From JBGSQR01 sp964509295 (lineage in GTDB: Bacteria; Desulfobacterota; Desulfuromonadia; Geobacterales; Pseudopelobacteraceae): a DNA stretch of 64,000 nt. The notes below the pieces were generated by a model. It saw nothing but the letters and a program-made list of their open reading frames with translations, had not been told where the DNA came from and did no database searches. Below are positions 1 through 8,580 of this stretch, one piece after another (positions within the stretch are counted from its first letter, which is position 1; each line of letters starts with the position of its first letter). The stretch covers positions 1 through 64,000 of the forward strand of contig CAZDWS010000011.1 of NCBI GenBank assembly GCA_964509295.1, written 5' to 3'. The translations under genes were made by a program, and so were the position numbers.

Positions 1-52
1 CGCGACTTCCAGCGTGACAGGCTGGCACTCTAACCAACTGAGCTACAACCCC
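1..52 (-). tRNA. tRNA-Asp (GTC), 3' part outside the window
   Basis: On the minus strand the molecule begins with GGGG at position 52, followed by a D-arm of normal form and an anticodon arm whose loop reads CUGUCAC, giving anticodon GUC. The variable region begins before the window edge; the T-arm and acceptor 3' strand lie beyond position 1. It sits 21 bp downstream of the HU gene on the same strand. Confidence 0.93.
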
Positions 53-73
53 TCAAACAAAAACTTCTTGAAA

Positions 74-352
74 TCATTTACCGTTTACAGCTTCTTTCAG
101 TGTTTTACCAGGTTTAAACTTGGGTACCGTGGCAGCTGGAATATTGATTTTTTTACCGGTCTGTGGATTCTGACCTTTACGTGCAGCGCGCTTTGCAGTA
201 CAGAAAGTGCCGAAACCAACCAGACTAAGTTTATCGCCCTTTTTAAGAGCAGCAGTTACGGTTGCAATAAAAGCAGCTACAGCTTTTTCAGCTTCTACTT
301 TTTTCAGCCCGGAGTTCTCTGCTACAGCGCTAATCAGTTCAGCTTTTGTCAC
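74..352 (-). CDS. hup: DNA-binding protein HU
   Basis: A 92-residue protein of standard HU/IHF length. It begins MTKAELI and has the typical conserved core GFGTF (about residues 46-50) and the DNA-gripping arm with RxGxNPQTGKKI (about residues 58-69). HU is a nucleoid protein that bends DNA non-specifically as a dimer. The start is GTG at 352, with a strong AGGAGG Shine-Dalgarno sequence about 7 bases upstream. It is a single gene followed by tRNA-Asp. HU rather than IHF is chosen from overall similarity; the families are close, but HU is very likely. Confidence 0.96.
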   Translation of the reverse strand: MTKAELISAVAENSGLKKVEAEKAVAAFIATVTAALKKGDKLSLVGFGTFCTAKRAARKGQNPQTGKKINIPAATVPKFKPGKTLKEAVNGK

Positions 353-559
353 GATACACCTCCTGAAATTTGTGTAATTACAAAGCGAACTTGTGTTTAC
401 CAGATTTCTTCAGCTCCTGTCAAGGAAAATATCGCGCAAACATCCTGTTTATGGGCTATCAGAGATATTTAATTTTTAGAGATCTACTACCAAACTAAAA
501 AAACAGAGCCTGCATATACACCAACATACTGATTTATCATGCTTTTTACTTATTTAACT

Positions 560-1816
560 TCAGGCAGCATCATTTACCAATTGTTCATAAACAACAATCG
601 GTTTTTCCTTGTGAAAAATAACATCTTCACTAATTACTACTTCTTTTACGTTTGGCTGTGAAGGAACTTCATACATTATATCCAACATGGAGTTTTCAAG
701 TATGGATCTTAAACCACGGGCACCCGTATTACGCTTAAGTGCTTCCTTGGCTATGGCAACGAGTGAACCGTCTGTAAACCTGAGGCGCACACCCTCCATA
801 TCAAACAGCTTTTGATATTGTTTGACCAGTGAGTTTTTAGGCTCTTTGAGAATCTGCACCATAGCATCCTCATCCAGCTCTGAAAGAGTTGCCAACATGG
901 GCAGCCTGCCGATAAATTCCGGTATATAGCCAAACTTGAGCAAGTCATCCGGAGTCACATTATTTAGCAACTCACCTGTTTTCTTCTCAGAACGTTTCTT
1001 CACATCTGCACCGAATCCGAGACTCTTCATACCGATTCGTTGCTGAATGACAGTATCCAAACCGGCAAAAGCACCACCGCAGATAAAGAGGATATTCGTG
1101 GTATCCACCTTCATAAACTCCTGTTGCGGATGCTTACGACCACCTTTGGGGGGAATGCTGGCTACAGTACCCTCAATGATTTTCAGCAATGCCTGCTGAA
1201 CTCCTTCACCAGAGACATCACGTGTCAATGAAGGTGATTCACTTTTACGGGCAATCTTATCAATCTCATCAATATAGATAATACCCTTCTGGGCACGCTC
1301 CACATCATAATCTGCAGCCTGTAAAAGGCTCAGGATAATATTCTCCACATCCTCACCGACATAACCTGCTTCAGTAAGATTTGTGGCATCCGCCATGGCA
1401 AACGGAACCTTTAGAATTCTTGCAAGTGTCTGAGCCAGAAGTGTTTTACCAGATCCTGTTGGACCAAGAAGCAGAATATTGCTTTTCTGCATCTCCACTT
1501 CACCTGGCTTGGCAACCGCTTCGATGCGTTTATAGTGATTATAAACCGCTACTGAAAGAACCTTTTTCGCCTTGTCCTGACCAATAACATATTCGTCCAG
1601 AACATCCTTGATTTCTCTAGGCTTGGGAAGTTTTTTCAGATCAGGCCCGAGAGTTTCTTCCAGCTTCATCTCTTCGGCGACTATATCGTTGCAAAGTTCG
1701 ATACACTCGTCACAGATATAGACAGCAGGACCGGCAATAAGTTTTTTAACTTCTTCCTGACTTTTCCCACAGAAAGAACAAGTCAAATTTTCCTGATTTG
1801 TGTCTCTACGGCTCAC
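560..1816 (-). CDS. clpX: ATP-dependent Clp protease ATP-binding subunit ClpX
   Basis: A 418-residue AAA+ unfoldase that feeds proteins to ClpP. Visible parts in order: an N-terminal zinc-binding domain with four cysteines (CSFCGK near residue 13 and CDECIELC near residue 35), Walker A GPTGSGKT, Walker B IIYIDEIDKI, the GYVGEDVE region after Walker A, and the C-terminal small domain with RNTGARGLRSI. The GTG start at 1816 overlaps the clpP stop codon by four bases (GTGA), so translation is probably coupled. It is the last gene of the tig-clpP-clpX operon. Confidence 0.98.
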   Translation of the reverse strand: MSRRDTNQENLTCSFCGKSQEEVKKLIAGPAVYICDECIELCNDIVAEEMKLEETLGPDLKKLPKPREIKDVLDEYVIGQDKAKKVLSVAVYNHYKRIEAVAKPGEVEMQKSNILLLGPTGSGKTLLAQTLARILKVPFAMADATNLTEAGYVGEDVENIILSLLQAADYDVERAQKGIIYIDEIDKIARKSESPSLTRDVSGEGVQQALLKIIEGTVASIPPKGGRKHPQQEFMKVDTTNILFICGGAFAGLDTVIQQRIGMKSLGFGADVKKRSEKKTGELLNNVTPDDLLKFGYIPEFIGRLPMLATLSELDEDAMVQILKEPKNSLVKQYQKLFDMEGVRLRFTDGSLVAIAKEALKRNTGARGLRSILENSMLDIMYEVPSQPNVKEVVISEDVIFHKEKPIVVYEQLVNDAA

Positions 1817-2412
1817 GATGCGCCCCCCTCACCAGGCTTGCGGGTGAATATAGCGTCTATCAGACCATATTCTTTTGCTTCAACGGCAGACATAAAATAG
1901 TCTCTTTCTGTATCAGCCTCAACTTTTTCCTTTGGCTGCCCTGTAGTCTCAGCCAGTATGCCATTCAATTCATCCTTCATACGCAGGATTTCCTTTGCAT
2001 GAATACTGATATCGGTTGCCTGCCCCTGAAACCCGCCAAGCGGCTGATGAATCATAATTCTTGAGTGACTCAGACTGTAGCGTTTACCCTTTTCTCCAGC
2101 AGCAAGAAGGAGCGCCCCCATTGATGCGGCCTGTCCTACACAGATAGTTGAAACAGGAGCCTTAATATAACGCATGGTATCAAAGATTGCCATGCCGGCA
2201 GTTACTACACCACCCGGGGAATTAATATAAAAATGAATATCCTTGTCAGGATCTTCAGCTTCAAGGAACAAAAATTGAGCAATTATAAGGTTGGCAACAT
2301 TATCATCAACGCCACCGCCAAGAAAAACGATCCGTTCTTTCAACAGACGAGAGTAAATATCGTAAGCCCGCTCTCCACGTCCACTTTGTTCAACAACCAT
2401 TGGGATATACAT
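1813..2412 (-). CDS. clpP: ATP-dependent Clp protease proteolytic subunit ClpP
   Basis: A 199-residue serine peptidase subunit that forms the tetradecameric chamber of ClpXP/ClpAP. The catalytic serine lies in GQAASMGA (Ser97), the histidine in IMIHQPLGG (His122), and the aspartate in the ADTERD segment (about Asp167). The short N-terminus before IPMVVEQSGRGERAYDIYS is typical of bacterial ClpP. It sits between tig and clpX, as in most bacteria, with 73 bp to tig and a four-base overlap with clpX. Confidence 0.98.
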   Translation of the reverse strand: MYIPMVVEQSGRGERAYDIYSRLLKERIVFLGGGVDDNVANLIIAQFLFLEAEDPDKDIHFYINSPGGVVTAGMAIFDTMRYIKAPVSTICVGQAASMGALLLAAGEKGKRYSLSHSRIMIHQPLGGFQGQATDISIHAKEILRMKDELNGILAETTGQPKEKVEADTERDYFMSAVEAKEYGLIDAIFTRKPGEGGAS

Positions 2413-2485
2413 GATGCCCTTTCCAATGTCAGACCTTGTCTGACCACGAGCTAAACCGAATCAAAAACAGTCTTGCTATTATAAT

Positions 2486-3796
2486 CTATTCTGGTTTTTG
2501 CACAACTGCATCTATCTCAGTAATAACTGCATTATCAATCAGTAAGCGGATTGCCTTATCTTCTTTCATCTCTGAAATCAGTGAGTGTTTACCATTGCTG
2601 TTAGATGAATAAAATTCTTTGATGCGGCCCAGCATTTCACTGTTTCCTGCTGCCATTTCTTCGTATTTATGCTCAATCTCTTCTTCACTGATGCTGATGT
2701 CTTCCTTTTCCACAAGAGCCATCAACAGCAAGCCACCTTTAACTTTTTCAACTGCCAGATCAGCAAAACGAAGACGGAAAGCGTCATCATCAAGACCCAT
2801 CATTTCCATGGACATGCGCTGACTTTTCAGACGGTTTTTGAAGTTATCCAGCATATGCTCAATCTGGCGTTTAACCATTGAATTTGGTACATCAAGCGGG
2901 TTTTTGGCGACCAGAGCGGTCACAGCACGCTCTTTCAATTCCGCCTCGACACGGTCAAGCTCCTGTTTCTGGTGATATTCAGCCATTTTAGTCCGTAACT
3001 GCTCAATCGTTTCATAGTCACCGAACTGTTGAGCAAACTCATCATTCAGTTCAGGCAATTCCTTACGCTTGACATCTTTGAGCGTAACCTGAAAAACGCC
3101 TTCTTTACCTGCAGCAGCAGGTGTACGGTAAGCTTCAGGCAGTATGACCTTCACTTCTCTGGACTCGCCTATCTTCATCCCGACAAGTTGCTCTTCAAAT
3201 CCTGGCATCAAAAGCTGTGCGCCAACCTGAACCTCAGCATTTTCAGCACTGTTTGTTTCTTCCGGGCAGCCTTCTACAGAAAATGAATAATCGACTGAAA
3301 CCACATGACCATTTTCAACTGCAGTGCCTTCCTCGACAGGAACAAGCTGCGCCATATTTTCCTGCATGCGCTTGAGTTCACCCTCAATACTGTCAGGATT
3401 CAGGACATATTTCTCCTTGGTGATTTCAAGACCGGTATAATCCTTGAGAAGAATTTCAGGCATAACTTCAACCACGGCGCTATACTTGAAAGGTGTACCC
3501 TGTTTTACAATGCCGCTGTCAACTGTTGGAGTATCAATCGGCTCGATTTTGTTATCAGTCATAGCCTTGTAAAGCGTAGTATCATAAAAACGCCTCATGA
3601 CATCTTCGCTCATTGCATCATTATATGTTCTCTTAACCAGTGCCATTGGTGCTTTTCCCGGACGAAAACCTTGCAGCTTGGCTTTTTTCTGTATTGCGGC
3701 AAAAGACTTTTCAATTTCTGCATCAACAAGTTCGGCAGGGATTTCAATATTAATTTTTTTAGTTACCGGATTAATCGTTTCGACTTGAACCTGCAT
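2486..3796 (-). CDS. tig: Trigger factor (ribosome-bound chaperone/peptidyl-prolyl isomerase)
   Basis: A 436-residue protein of normal family length. The N-terminal ribosome-docking domain carries the GFRPGKAP signature (about residues 44-51). A central FKBP-like PPIase domain (about residues 150-240; PGFEEQLVGMKIGE) is followed by a long helical chaperone domain. It binds near the ribosome exit tunnel and shields nascent chains. It is the first gene of the minus-strand tig-clpP-clpX operon, so the promoter should lie between 3797 and the tRNA-Leu gene. Confidence 0.97.
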   Translation of the reverse strand: MQVQVETINPVTKKINIEIPAELVDAEIEKSFAAIQKKAKLQGFRPGKAPMALVKRTYNDAMSEDVMRRFYDTTLYKAMTDNKIEPIDTPTVDSGIVKQGTPFKYSAVVEVMPEILLKDYTGLEITKEKYVLNPDSIEGELKRMQENMAQLVPVEEGTAVENGHVVSVDYSFSVEGCPEETNSAENAEVQVGAQLLMPGFEEQLVGMKIGESREVKVILPEAYRTPAAAGKEGVFQVTLKDVKRKELPELNDEFAQQFGDYETIEQLRTKMAEYHQKQELDRVEAELKERAVTALVAKNPLDVPNSMVKRQIEHMLDNFKNRLKSQRMSMEMMGLDDDAFRLRFADLAVEKVKGGLLLMALVEKEDISISEEEIEHKYEEMAAGNSEMLGRIKEFYSSNSNGKHSLISEMKEDKAIRLLIDNAVITEIDAVVQKPE

Positions 3797-3978
3797 TACG
3801 GTACCCTCACATTATTATGAATTTGATTCTTGAATTTTATAAACAGGATTTTTATAGCAAGCGGCATAAAAACAAATAAGCGGAGACAAGGAGAAGACGA
3901 TAACAACTCGTTTTTATCGCGTAACTAACAGTAAAAACCTTTTACCAAGCAGATCAACCAATCATTGTCGTTATAAAA

Positions 3979-4063
3979 TGGTGCGAGAGAGGAGACTTGA
4001 ACTCCTATACCTTGCGGTGCCAGATCCTAAGTCTGGTGCGTCTGCCAATTCCGCCACTCTCGC
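3979..4063 (-). tRNA. tRNA-Leu (TAG)
   Basis: Read on the minus strand, a complete cloverleaf runs from GCGAGAG at 4063 to the matching CTCTCGC, with a long variable arm (class II tRNA). The anticodon stem-loop CAGACUUAGGAUCUG gives anticodon UAG. The discriminator A at 3982 is followed by an encoded CCA (3981-3979). It stands alone in the intergenic region between tig and the yciH-like gene. Confidence 0.96.
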
Positions 4064-4180
4064 TAATGCTAAATCCATTCTCTAAATTATACTATCTTGT
4101 AAAACCGTACAACCAGAATAATAAAAAATATGTGAAAAAAATCGATAGGTCAAGGATTTTATCTAAAAAATAAAAATAAA

Positions 4181-4525
4181 TCAGCCGCCAGCCAGTTTTA
4201 CACGAAAACCTCTTGCCTGCAACTCCTGTAAAAGCAGCTCACGATGGTCACCCTGAATTTCAATAATACCATTTTTCAACGTCCCGCCGCACCCGCAACG
4301 TTTCTTTAACGAACCGGCCAACTCTTTAAGAAGAGGTTCTGCAAGGGGAACACCTGTAATAACAATCACAGTGCCGCCGCCACGCCCTTTGACCTCACGC
4401 CTTAAACGCACGGTACCATCAGCCGGATAGGCGGTTGGTGTATGCTGAACCGCTTTTTTCTTTTCCTGGCTCACACGGCCCGTTTCGCAGGAGTATACCA
4501 GATTGGGGTTATCAGTTTTTTTCAT
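4181..4525 (-). CDS. SUI1/eIF1-like translation factor, YciH family
   Basis: A 114-residue protein with an N-terminal VYSCETGRV segment, a basic linker, and a C-terminal SUI1 fold. Recognisable SUI1 elements are VKGRGGGTVIVITGV (about residues 45-60), LKKRCGCGGTLKNGIIEIQGD (about 74-94) and a closing GFRVKLAGG. The family resembles eukaryotic eIF1 and is thought to influence start-codon fidelity; its bacterial role is less certain. It lies 26 bp downstream of nadE on the same strand and is probably co-transcribed. Confidence 0.9.
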   Translation of the reverse strand: MKKTDNPNLVYSCETGRVSQEKKKAVQHTPTAYPADGTVRLRREVKGRGGGTVIVITGVPLAEPLLKELAGSLKKRCGCGGTLKNGIIEIQGDHRELLLQELQARGFRVKLAGG

Positions 4526-4551
4526 ATATCAGAAGTCTTTCCGACCCTATT

Positions 4552-5373
4552 TTATTTTCCCCAGTCACGGGAATAACGGAAGTCGCGGTCAATGGTCCGG
4601 TTGGAAACCTTGGCAATCACCGGCAGACGTCTCTTGAAATGTGAATTCTGAACTCTCATGTAAATAGTGTCAATAAACTCCGGGCTGAATCCGGCAACTT
4701 CCAGCTCATCTCTGGTCAGGCGTTGATCAACCATGCGATACAGCAGTTCATCGACCTGACGGTAGGAAAAACCAAGTTCTTCTTCATCCGTCTGTCCAGC
4801 CCAGAGATCTGCCGAAGGTTTTTTGTCAATTACCTCCTGCGGCACTCCCATAGCCTCGGACAATTGCCAGATCTGTGTCTTGTATAGGTCGCCAATGGGG
4901 TTGAGGGCACTGGCCATATCTCCGTAAAGTGTCCCATACCCCAGCAACAATTCAGTCTTATTACTTGTACCAAGCACCAGAGCGGAGAGAAGAGCCGAGT
5001 GATCAAACAGTATTGTCATACGCTCGCGAGCCATTTTGTTGCCGCGACGCATGTTTTCTGCATCGGGAAACATATCAAAATAGGCATCAACCATCGGCGT
5101 AATGGGAACAACCGAATAATTTACACCACAGGCCTGTGCCACAATCCTGGCATGAGCCTCGCTCTCCGGATTACTGCTTTTGTAGGGCATGCAGATAGCA
5201 TGAACATTTTCCGGTCCCAGTGCCTCTGCAGCAATAAAAACGACCAGGGCCGAATCTATACCGCCAGACAACCCGAGAACGGCTTTTTTCACGCCGACCT
5301 TATGCACTTCATCCCGGACAAAACCGACCAGCAATTGCCTCAACAATTCAGTATTTGCAGACAGTCCCGCCAT
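4552..5373 (-). CDS. nadE: NAD+ synthetase, ATP-pyrophosphatase subunit
   Basis: A 273-residue NAD synthetase domain that amidates nicotinic acid adenine dinucleotide with ATP. The PP-loop SGGIDSALV (about residues 40-48) binds ATP; GTSNKTELLLGYGT and a KPSADLWAGQTDEEELG segment are family signatures. There is no fused glutaminase domain: the nitrilase-like gene just upstream overlaps it by one or four bases and probably supplies ammonia. Two starts are adjacent, GTG at 5376 and ATG at 5373. ATG has the better spacing to AAAGGGG, so I use it. Confidence 0.93.
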   Translation of the reverse strand: MAGLSANTELLRQLLVGFVRDEVHKVGVKKAVLGLSGGIDSALVVFIAAEALGPENVHAICMPYKSSNPESEAHARIVAQACGVNYSVVPITPMVDAYFDMFPDAENMRRGNKMARERMTILFDHSALLSALVLGTSNKTELLLGYGTLYGDMASALNPIGDLYKTQIWQLSEAMGVPQEVIDKKPSADLWAGQTDEEELGFSYRQVDELLYRMVDQRLTRDELEVAGFSPEFIDTIYMRVQNSHFKRRLPVIAKVSNRTIDRDFRYSRDWGK

Positions 5374-6224
5374 CACACACCCCTTTCCCGCTCGATGCGA
5401 CGCAACTCCTGCATGGTTATGAACAGATTCTCGTCTCTTAACATAGGTGAAAAAATACGTTCGCGGCGCAATTCGCCTTCAGACACTTTTGCAGCGACAA
5501 AATCCTCGGCAAAGATTGCTCCGCGCACAGCCGACCGCCCGGCGGGATTAACATACTCAGAGCCTCCCCAGAAATTAACCCCGTCTTCGTAACCGACGCG
5601 ATTGCAGTAAAGCACGCGGCAATTCAGGAACATGGCTGTTGTCGATATCAACTGCTGCCAGGCGCTGGCGGAACCTAGCTGCTCCCCTTCAACACCTCGT
5701 CCGGGACTGCTGGAGAGACATAACAAAGTGGTGGCGCCATCCATTGCCAGGATATACGAGGCAGACAGATGCCACATATCTTCGCAGATCAGCATGCCCA
5801 TGCGTCCAAACTTGGTTTCAAAGGCCCTGAAGCGCTCGCCCCTGCCCATGTAACGCTGTTCATCAAACATGCCGTATGTTGGCAGATAAACTTTGCGATG
5901 CAGATGGCAAATTGCCCCGTCCTCAAGATAAAGAGCGGAGTTATAGAAAAGATAATCGTCTGTAACTTCAACAAAACCCACTGCAATAGAAATATTGCGC
6001 GAAAGCTCAATCAGTCTGGCGATCTCGGGTGAATCAATACGGCGCGCCACTTCAGGCACCAGATCCTTAAGAAAGTAGCCTGTCAAAGCCAGTTCCGGAA
6101 AAATGACCAAATCCGCTTTATCAGCAATAGCCTGCTTTATCTGCTGTTCAATCAACACCAGATTTTCATCAACACAACCAAGTTTTGGCTTGATCTGTGC
6201 CAGCACAGCATTAAAATTACCCAT
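5373..6224 (-). CDS. Nitrilase-superfamily amidase, probable glutaminase subunit of NAD synthetase
   Basis: A 283-residue carbon-nitrogen hydrolase with the complete catalytic triad: Glu44 in FPELALTGY, Lys111 in HRKVYLP, and Cys147 in LICEDMWH. The PTYGMFDEQRYM segment after the lysine is typical of glutaminase domains fused to NadE. Its stop codon overlaps the nadE start, so translational coupling is likely. I infer that it hydrolyses glutamine and hands ammonia to NadE, replacing the usual single fused polypeptide. A free-standing amidase with another substrate is the alternative. SD AGGAGG lies just before the ATG at 6224. Confidence 0.85.
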   Translation of the reverse strand: MGNFNAVLAQIKPKLGCVDENLVLIEQQIKQAIADKADLVIFPELALTGYFLKDLVPEVARRIDSPEIARLIELSRNISIAVGFVEVTDDYLFYNSALYLEDGAICHLHRKVYLPTYGMFDEQRYMGRGERFRAFETKFGRMGMLICEDMWHLSASYILAMDGATTLLCLSSSPGRGVEGEQLGSASAWQQLISTTAMFLNCRVLYCNRVGYEDGVNFWGGSEYVNPAGRSAVRGAIFAEDFVAAKVSEGELRRERIFSPMLRDENLFITMQELRRIERERGV

Positions 6225-6336
6225 TACAACCTCCTGAAAACATCAGCCTGCAAAAAAATAAAACAATACACGAAGAACAATAAAACTTCAAATTTTCAAG
6301 TTCCACAAGCCCGATTTCTAAAAGCAGCTCTGGTAA

Positions 6337-6404
6337 ACAGTATAAGTGCGTTAACGAAGTTATTATCTGCAAAAAAACGCAGAAAATAACTTCTAACTTA
6401 CTAA
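6337..6404. repeat. Dispersed hairpin repeat, copy 1
   Basis: The repeat opens ACAGTATAAGTGCGTTAAC and closes TAACTTACTAA. Inner arms GAAGTTATTATCTGC and GCAGAAAATAACTTC pair at 14 of 15 positions around an A-rich loop; outer arms AGTGCGTTA and TAACTTACT pair with one wobble and one mismatch. The 3' edge overlaps the yraN stop codon (6401-6403). Two related copies lie at 36543-36609 and 36619-36686. Confidence 0.85.
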
Positions 6405-6823
6405 TATGCCAATTCAAATGCATTAATAATATGCTCAACCTTGTGCAGGCCATTGGCATCCAGAAGGATGGCAACCACATCGAACCTGGCATTCTGGTCA
6501 TGCTGACGCTTTTTTGATAGCCAGGTCAGGGCTGCTTTTGATATCTGGCGCTGTTTAAAAGAATTAACCGCCAATTGCGGTACACCATATGACAAATTTT
6601 TGCGGGCCTTGACCTCAACAAACACCAGGCTTTTATCTGACGGATCACTGACAATGATATCAACTTCGCCGCCCTTGCAGCGAAAGTTACGTTCCAGAAT
6701 TTTATAGCCCTTGCCAACAAGAAAATTGGCAGCAACCTCTTCCCCCAGACTACCGACCCCCTTGTTTCCTGACGGTAGAGAACCTGCCTGAACATCATTG
6801 TTACCCAATCCAAACCACCTCAT
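6401..6823 (-). CDS. YraN family protein (UPF0102, endonuclease-like fold)
   Basis: About 140 residues with the UPF0102 pattern: GSLGEEVAANFLVGKGYKIL, then FRCKGGEVDIIVSD (the GEVD acidic residue of a restriction-endonuclease-like core) and LVFVEVKARKN (ExK). The biological role is not settled. I place the start at the ATG at 6823 because it overlaps the preceding stop codon as ATGA; a further in-frame ATG at 6835 has no clear ribosome-binding site. The stop codon falls inside the hairpin repeat. Confidence 0.88.
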   Translation of the reverse strand: MRWFGLGNNDVQAGSLPSGNKGVGSLGEEVAANFLVGKGYKILERNFRCKGGEVDIIVSDPSDKSLVFVEVKARKNLSYGVPQLAVNSFKQRQISKAALTWLSKKRQHDQNARFDVVAILLDANGLHKVEHIINAFELAY

Positions 6824-8574
6824 GGCAATTCCCATAGAAAGCCGGCATCTTCAAAACAGCCATCCTGATTCAATCCACGAATCCGATAATACTTGCCTAA
6901 CTGTTCCTCAAAAGCTTTCCTGTCAATGGGCGGAATCTCAATGCCATCACCGCTGCTGCCCGGTTCACTGAAAAAACGCTCGGGCAAAATGTCATCCAGA
7001 CGCGAAAATCCATTAATACAATTATAAAAATGTTCAGTCAGACATATATTACGACCAATTCCAGCCAATTGCCCTGCTGAGAATTTCACCCCTGTAACAG
7101 CACTCAAAATCGCCGCATACTCTTCCAGACTGGTGGCCAAAAGCGCAAAACGACATATGGCCAGAGAGTCGGCTGCAGCAATTGTGTCCTCTGAAATAAA
7201 AATGATGCGGGCCTTGCCGGAAAGAGAAAAACGGTCTGTCGGAACCGGCTTACGCAGAATTTCATGTGCGATGGCATTTGCCTGCTGTTCACAGCCACCA
7301 CGTGTACTGGTACAGTAAGACAGTGCAAGTCCATAGGCACCGCGCGGGTCATAAGCAGGCAACTCAAGGGATTTTACCGTCATTGACAGCTCAGGGTGCC
7401 CCAACTGTTCAGCCATCCTGCGCGAACCTTGAGCAAGCTGTTTGCCATCTCCACTACATAGAGCCATATCTTGCAACAACCCTGGCATTTCCTCTGTCGC
7501 TGCAAACCGCCCTCTGATTTCACCCCAAACCGCAATGGTTGCTGCAGCAGAGACCGCATCCATACCCACCTCTCTGCAAAACCTGTTTGACTCCAGAATA
7601 CAGTTCAGATCTCCGATACCGTTTAAAGCGCCAAAATGAGAAAGCTCATCATATTCCGGCAACTGCTGACCATCATGACCGAACATTCTGCACTTTATCG
7701 AGCAATCACAGCAACTTCCGGAAAAAGCATCACAAGATGACTTAACAGTCGCTCCGGAATAATTTCCTGCCGCAGCAAAAAATGTCTGACTAAAATTTTC
7801 AGTCGGAGTCATACGGCGCTGTGACATCAGATCAACCATCAGAGCTGTTCCAAAATGTGAAATACCAAGCGGACCTGAAAGAAACTGGGAAGCGTCAAAC
7901 AATCTGCTTACATCCTGACAGGCTGTTTTAAATTGATCCCCGTCTGCAATCTTAACTTCAGAATTACCAGCAACCACAACCGCCTTGAGGTTTTTACACC
8001 CCATAACAGCACCAAGCCCGCCTCTTCCGCTCTGATTGCCAAAACCAAAATCCACATTAGCAAACAGTACGCCATTTTCACCTGCAGGACCTATGGCAGC
8101 CACACAACCGAACTTTTCCAATGCGCTACGCGTAGTTGTTACACCGCTTCCCCACAAATCATCAGCAGGCAGTATTTCCACCTTTGTCCTGCTGATTGAA
8201 ATAAAAACCGGAGAAGGGCTGCTTCCTGAGATCAACAGCACATCCTGTCCAGCCCCTTTCAACTGCAAAGGGAATGCCCCTACTGCGGTACAGTCAAATA
8301 TGGTACCGGTCAAGGGAGAACGTGAAACCAGGGAGAGCTGATTGGATGCGGGAGCAGATGTGCCGCAGAGAGGACCGCAGGCAAAAATCAACGGCATTTG
8401 CGGGTCAAAAGGGTCCAGTTTGAAGTAATCACGCATCAGGCGTACAGCCAGACCTCGGCCGCCAAGATAACTTTCAAGCAAACTGGGCGGCAGCTCTTCA
8501 CGCCACGCAATTGCCCTGGTCAAGTCAACATGAAGTATTTTGCCGGTCCAGCCAAATCCTGCCTTGATGGACAT
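6820..8574 (-). CDS. aor: Tungsten-dependent aldehyde:ferredoxin oxidoreductase family protein
   Basis: A 584-residue enzyme of the AOR family. The N-terminal domain begins with a GWTGKILHVDL segment followed by SYLGGRGLAVRLM. An iron-sulfur ligand motif C-x2-C-x3-C is seen in CCDCSIKC, with a later ligand cysteine in DSLAICRF. The C-terminal NGFSRLDD block is typical. Such enzymes oxidise aldehydes to acids, or the reverse, using a tungstopterin and a 4Fe-4S cluster with ferredoxin. The substrate cannot be read from sequence. It overlaps yraN and follows yhbY by 6 bp. No tungstate transporter or pterin gene is nearby. Confidence 0.92.
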   Translation of the reverse strand: MSIKAGFGWTGKILHVDLTRAIAWREELPPSLLESYLGGRGLAVRLMRDYFKLDPFDPQMPLIFACGPLCGTSAPASNQLSLVSRSPLTGTIFDCTAVGAFPLQLKGAGQDVLLISGSSPSPVFISISRTKVEILPADDLWGSGVTTTRSALEKFGCVAAIGPAGENGVLFANVDFGFGNQSGRGGLGAVMGCKNLKAVVVAGNSEVKIADGDQFKTACQDVSRLFDASQFLSGPLGISHFGTALMVDLMSQRRMTPTENFSQTFFAAAGNYSGATVKSSCDAFSGSCCDCSIKCRMFGHDGQQLPEYDELSHFGALNGIGDLNCILESNRFCREVGMDAVSAAATIAVWGEIRGRFAATEEMPGLLQDMALCSGDGKQLAQGSRRMAEQLGHPELSMTVKSLELPAYDPRGAYGLALSYCTSTRGGCEQQANAIAHEILRKPVPTDRFSLSGKARIIFISEDTIAAADSLAICRFALLATSLEEYAAILSAVTGVKFSAGQLAGIGRNICLTEHFYNCINGFSRLDDILPERFFSEPGSSGDGIEIPPIDRKAFEEQLGKYYRIRGLNQDGCFEDAGFLWELP

Positions 8575-8580
8575 GCAGAC

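Noticed and set aside
14..472. Open frame of 152 codons on the plus strand across HU and tRNA-Asp
   Set aside because: It overlaps a tRNA gene and is antisense to HU, with cysteine- and serine-rich, non-protein-like sequence.
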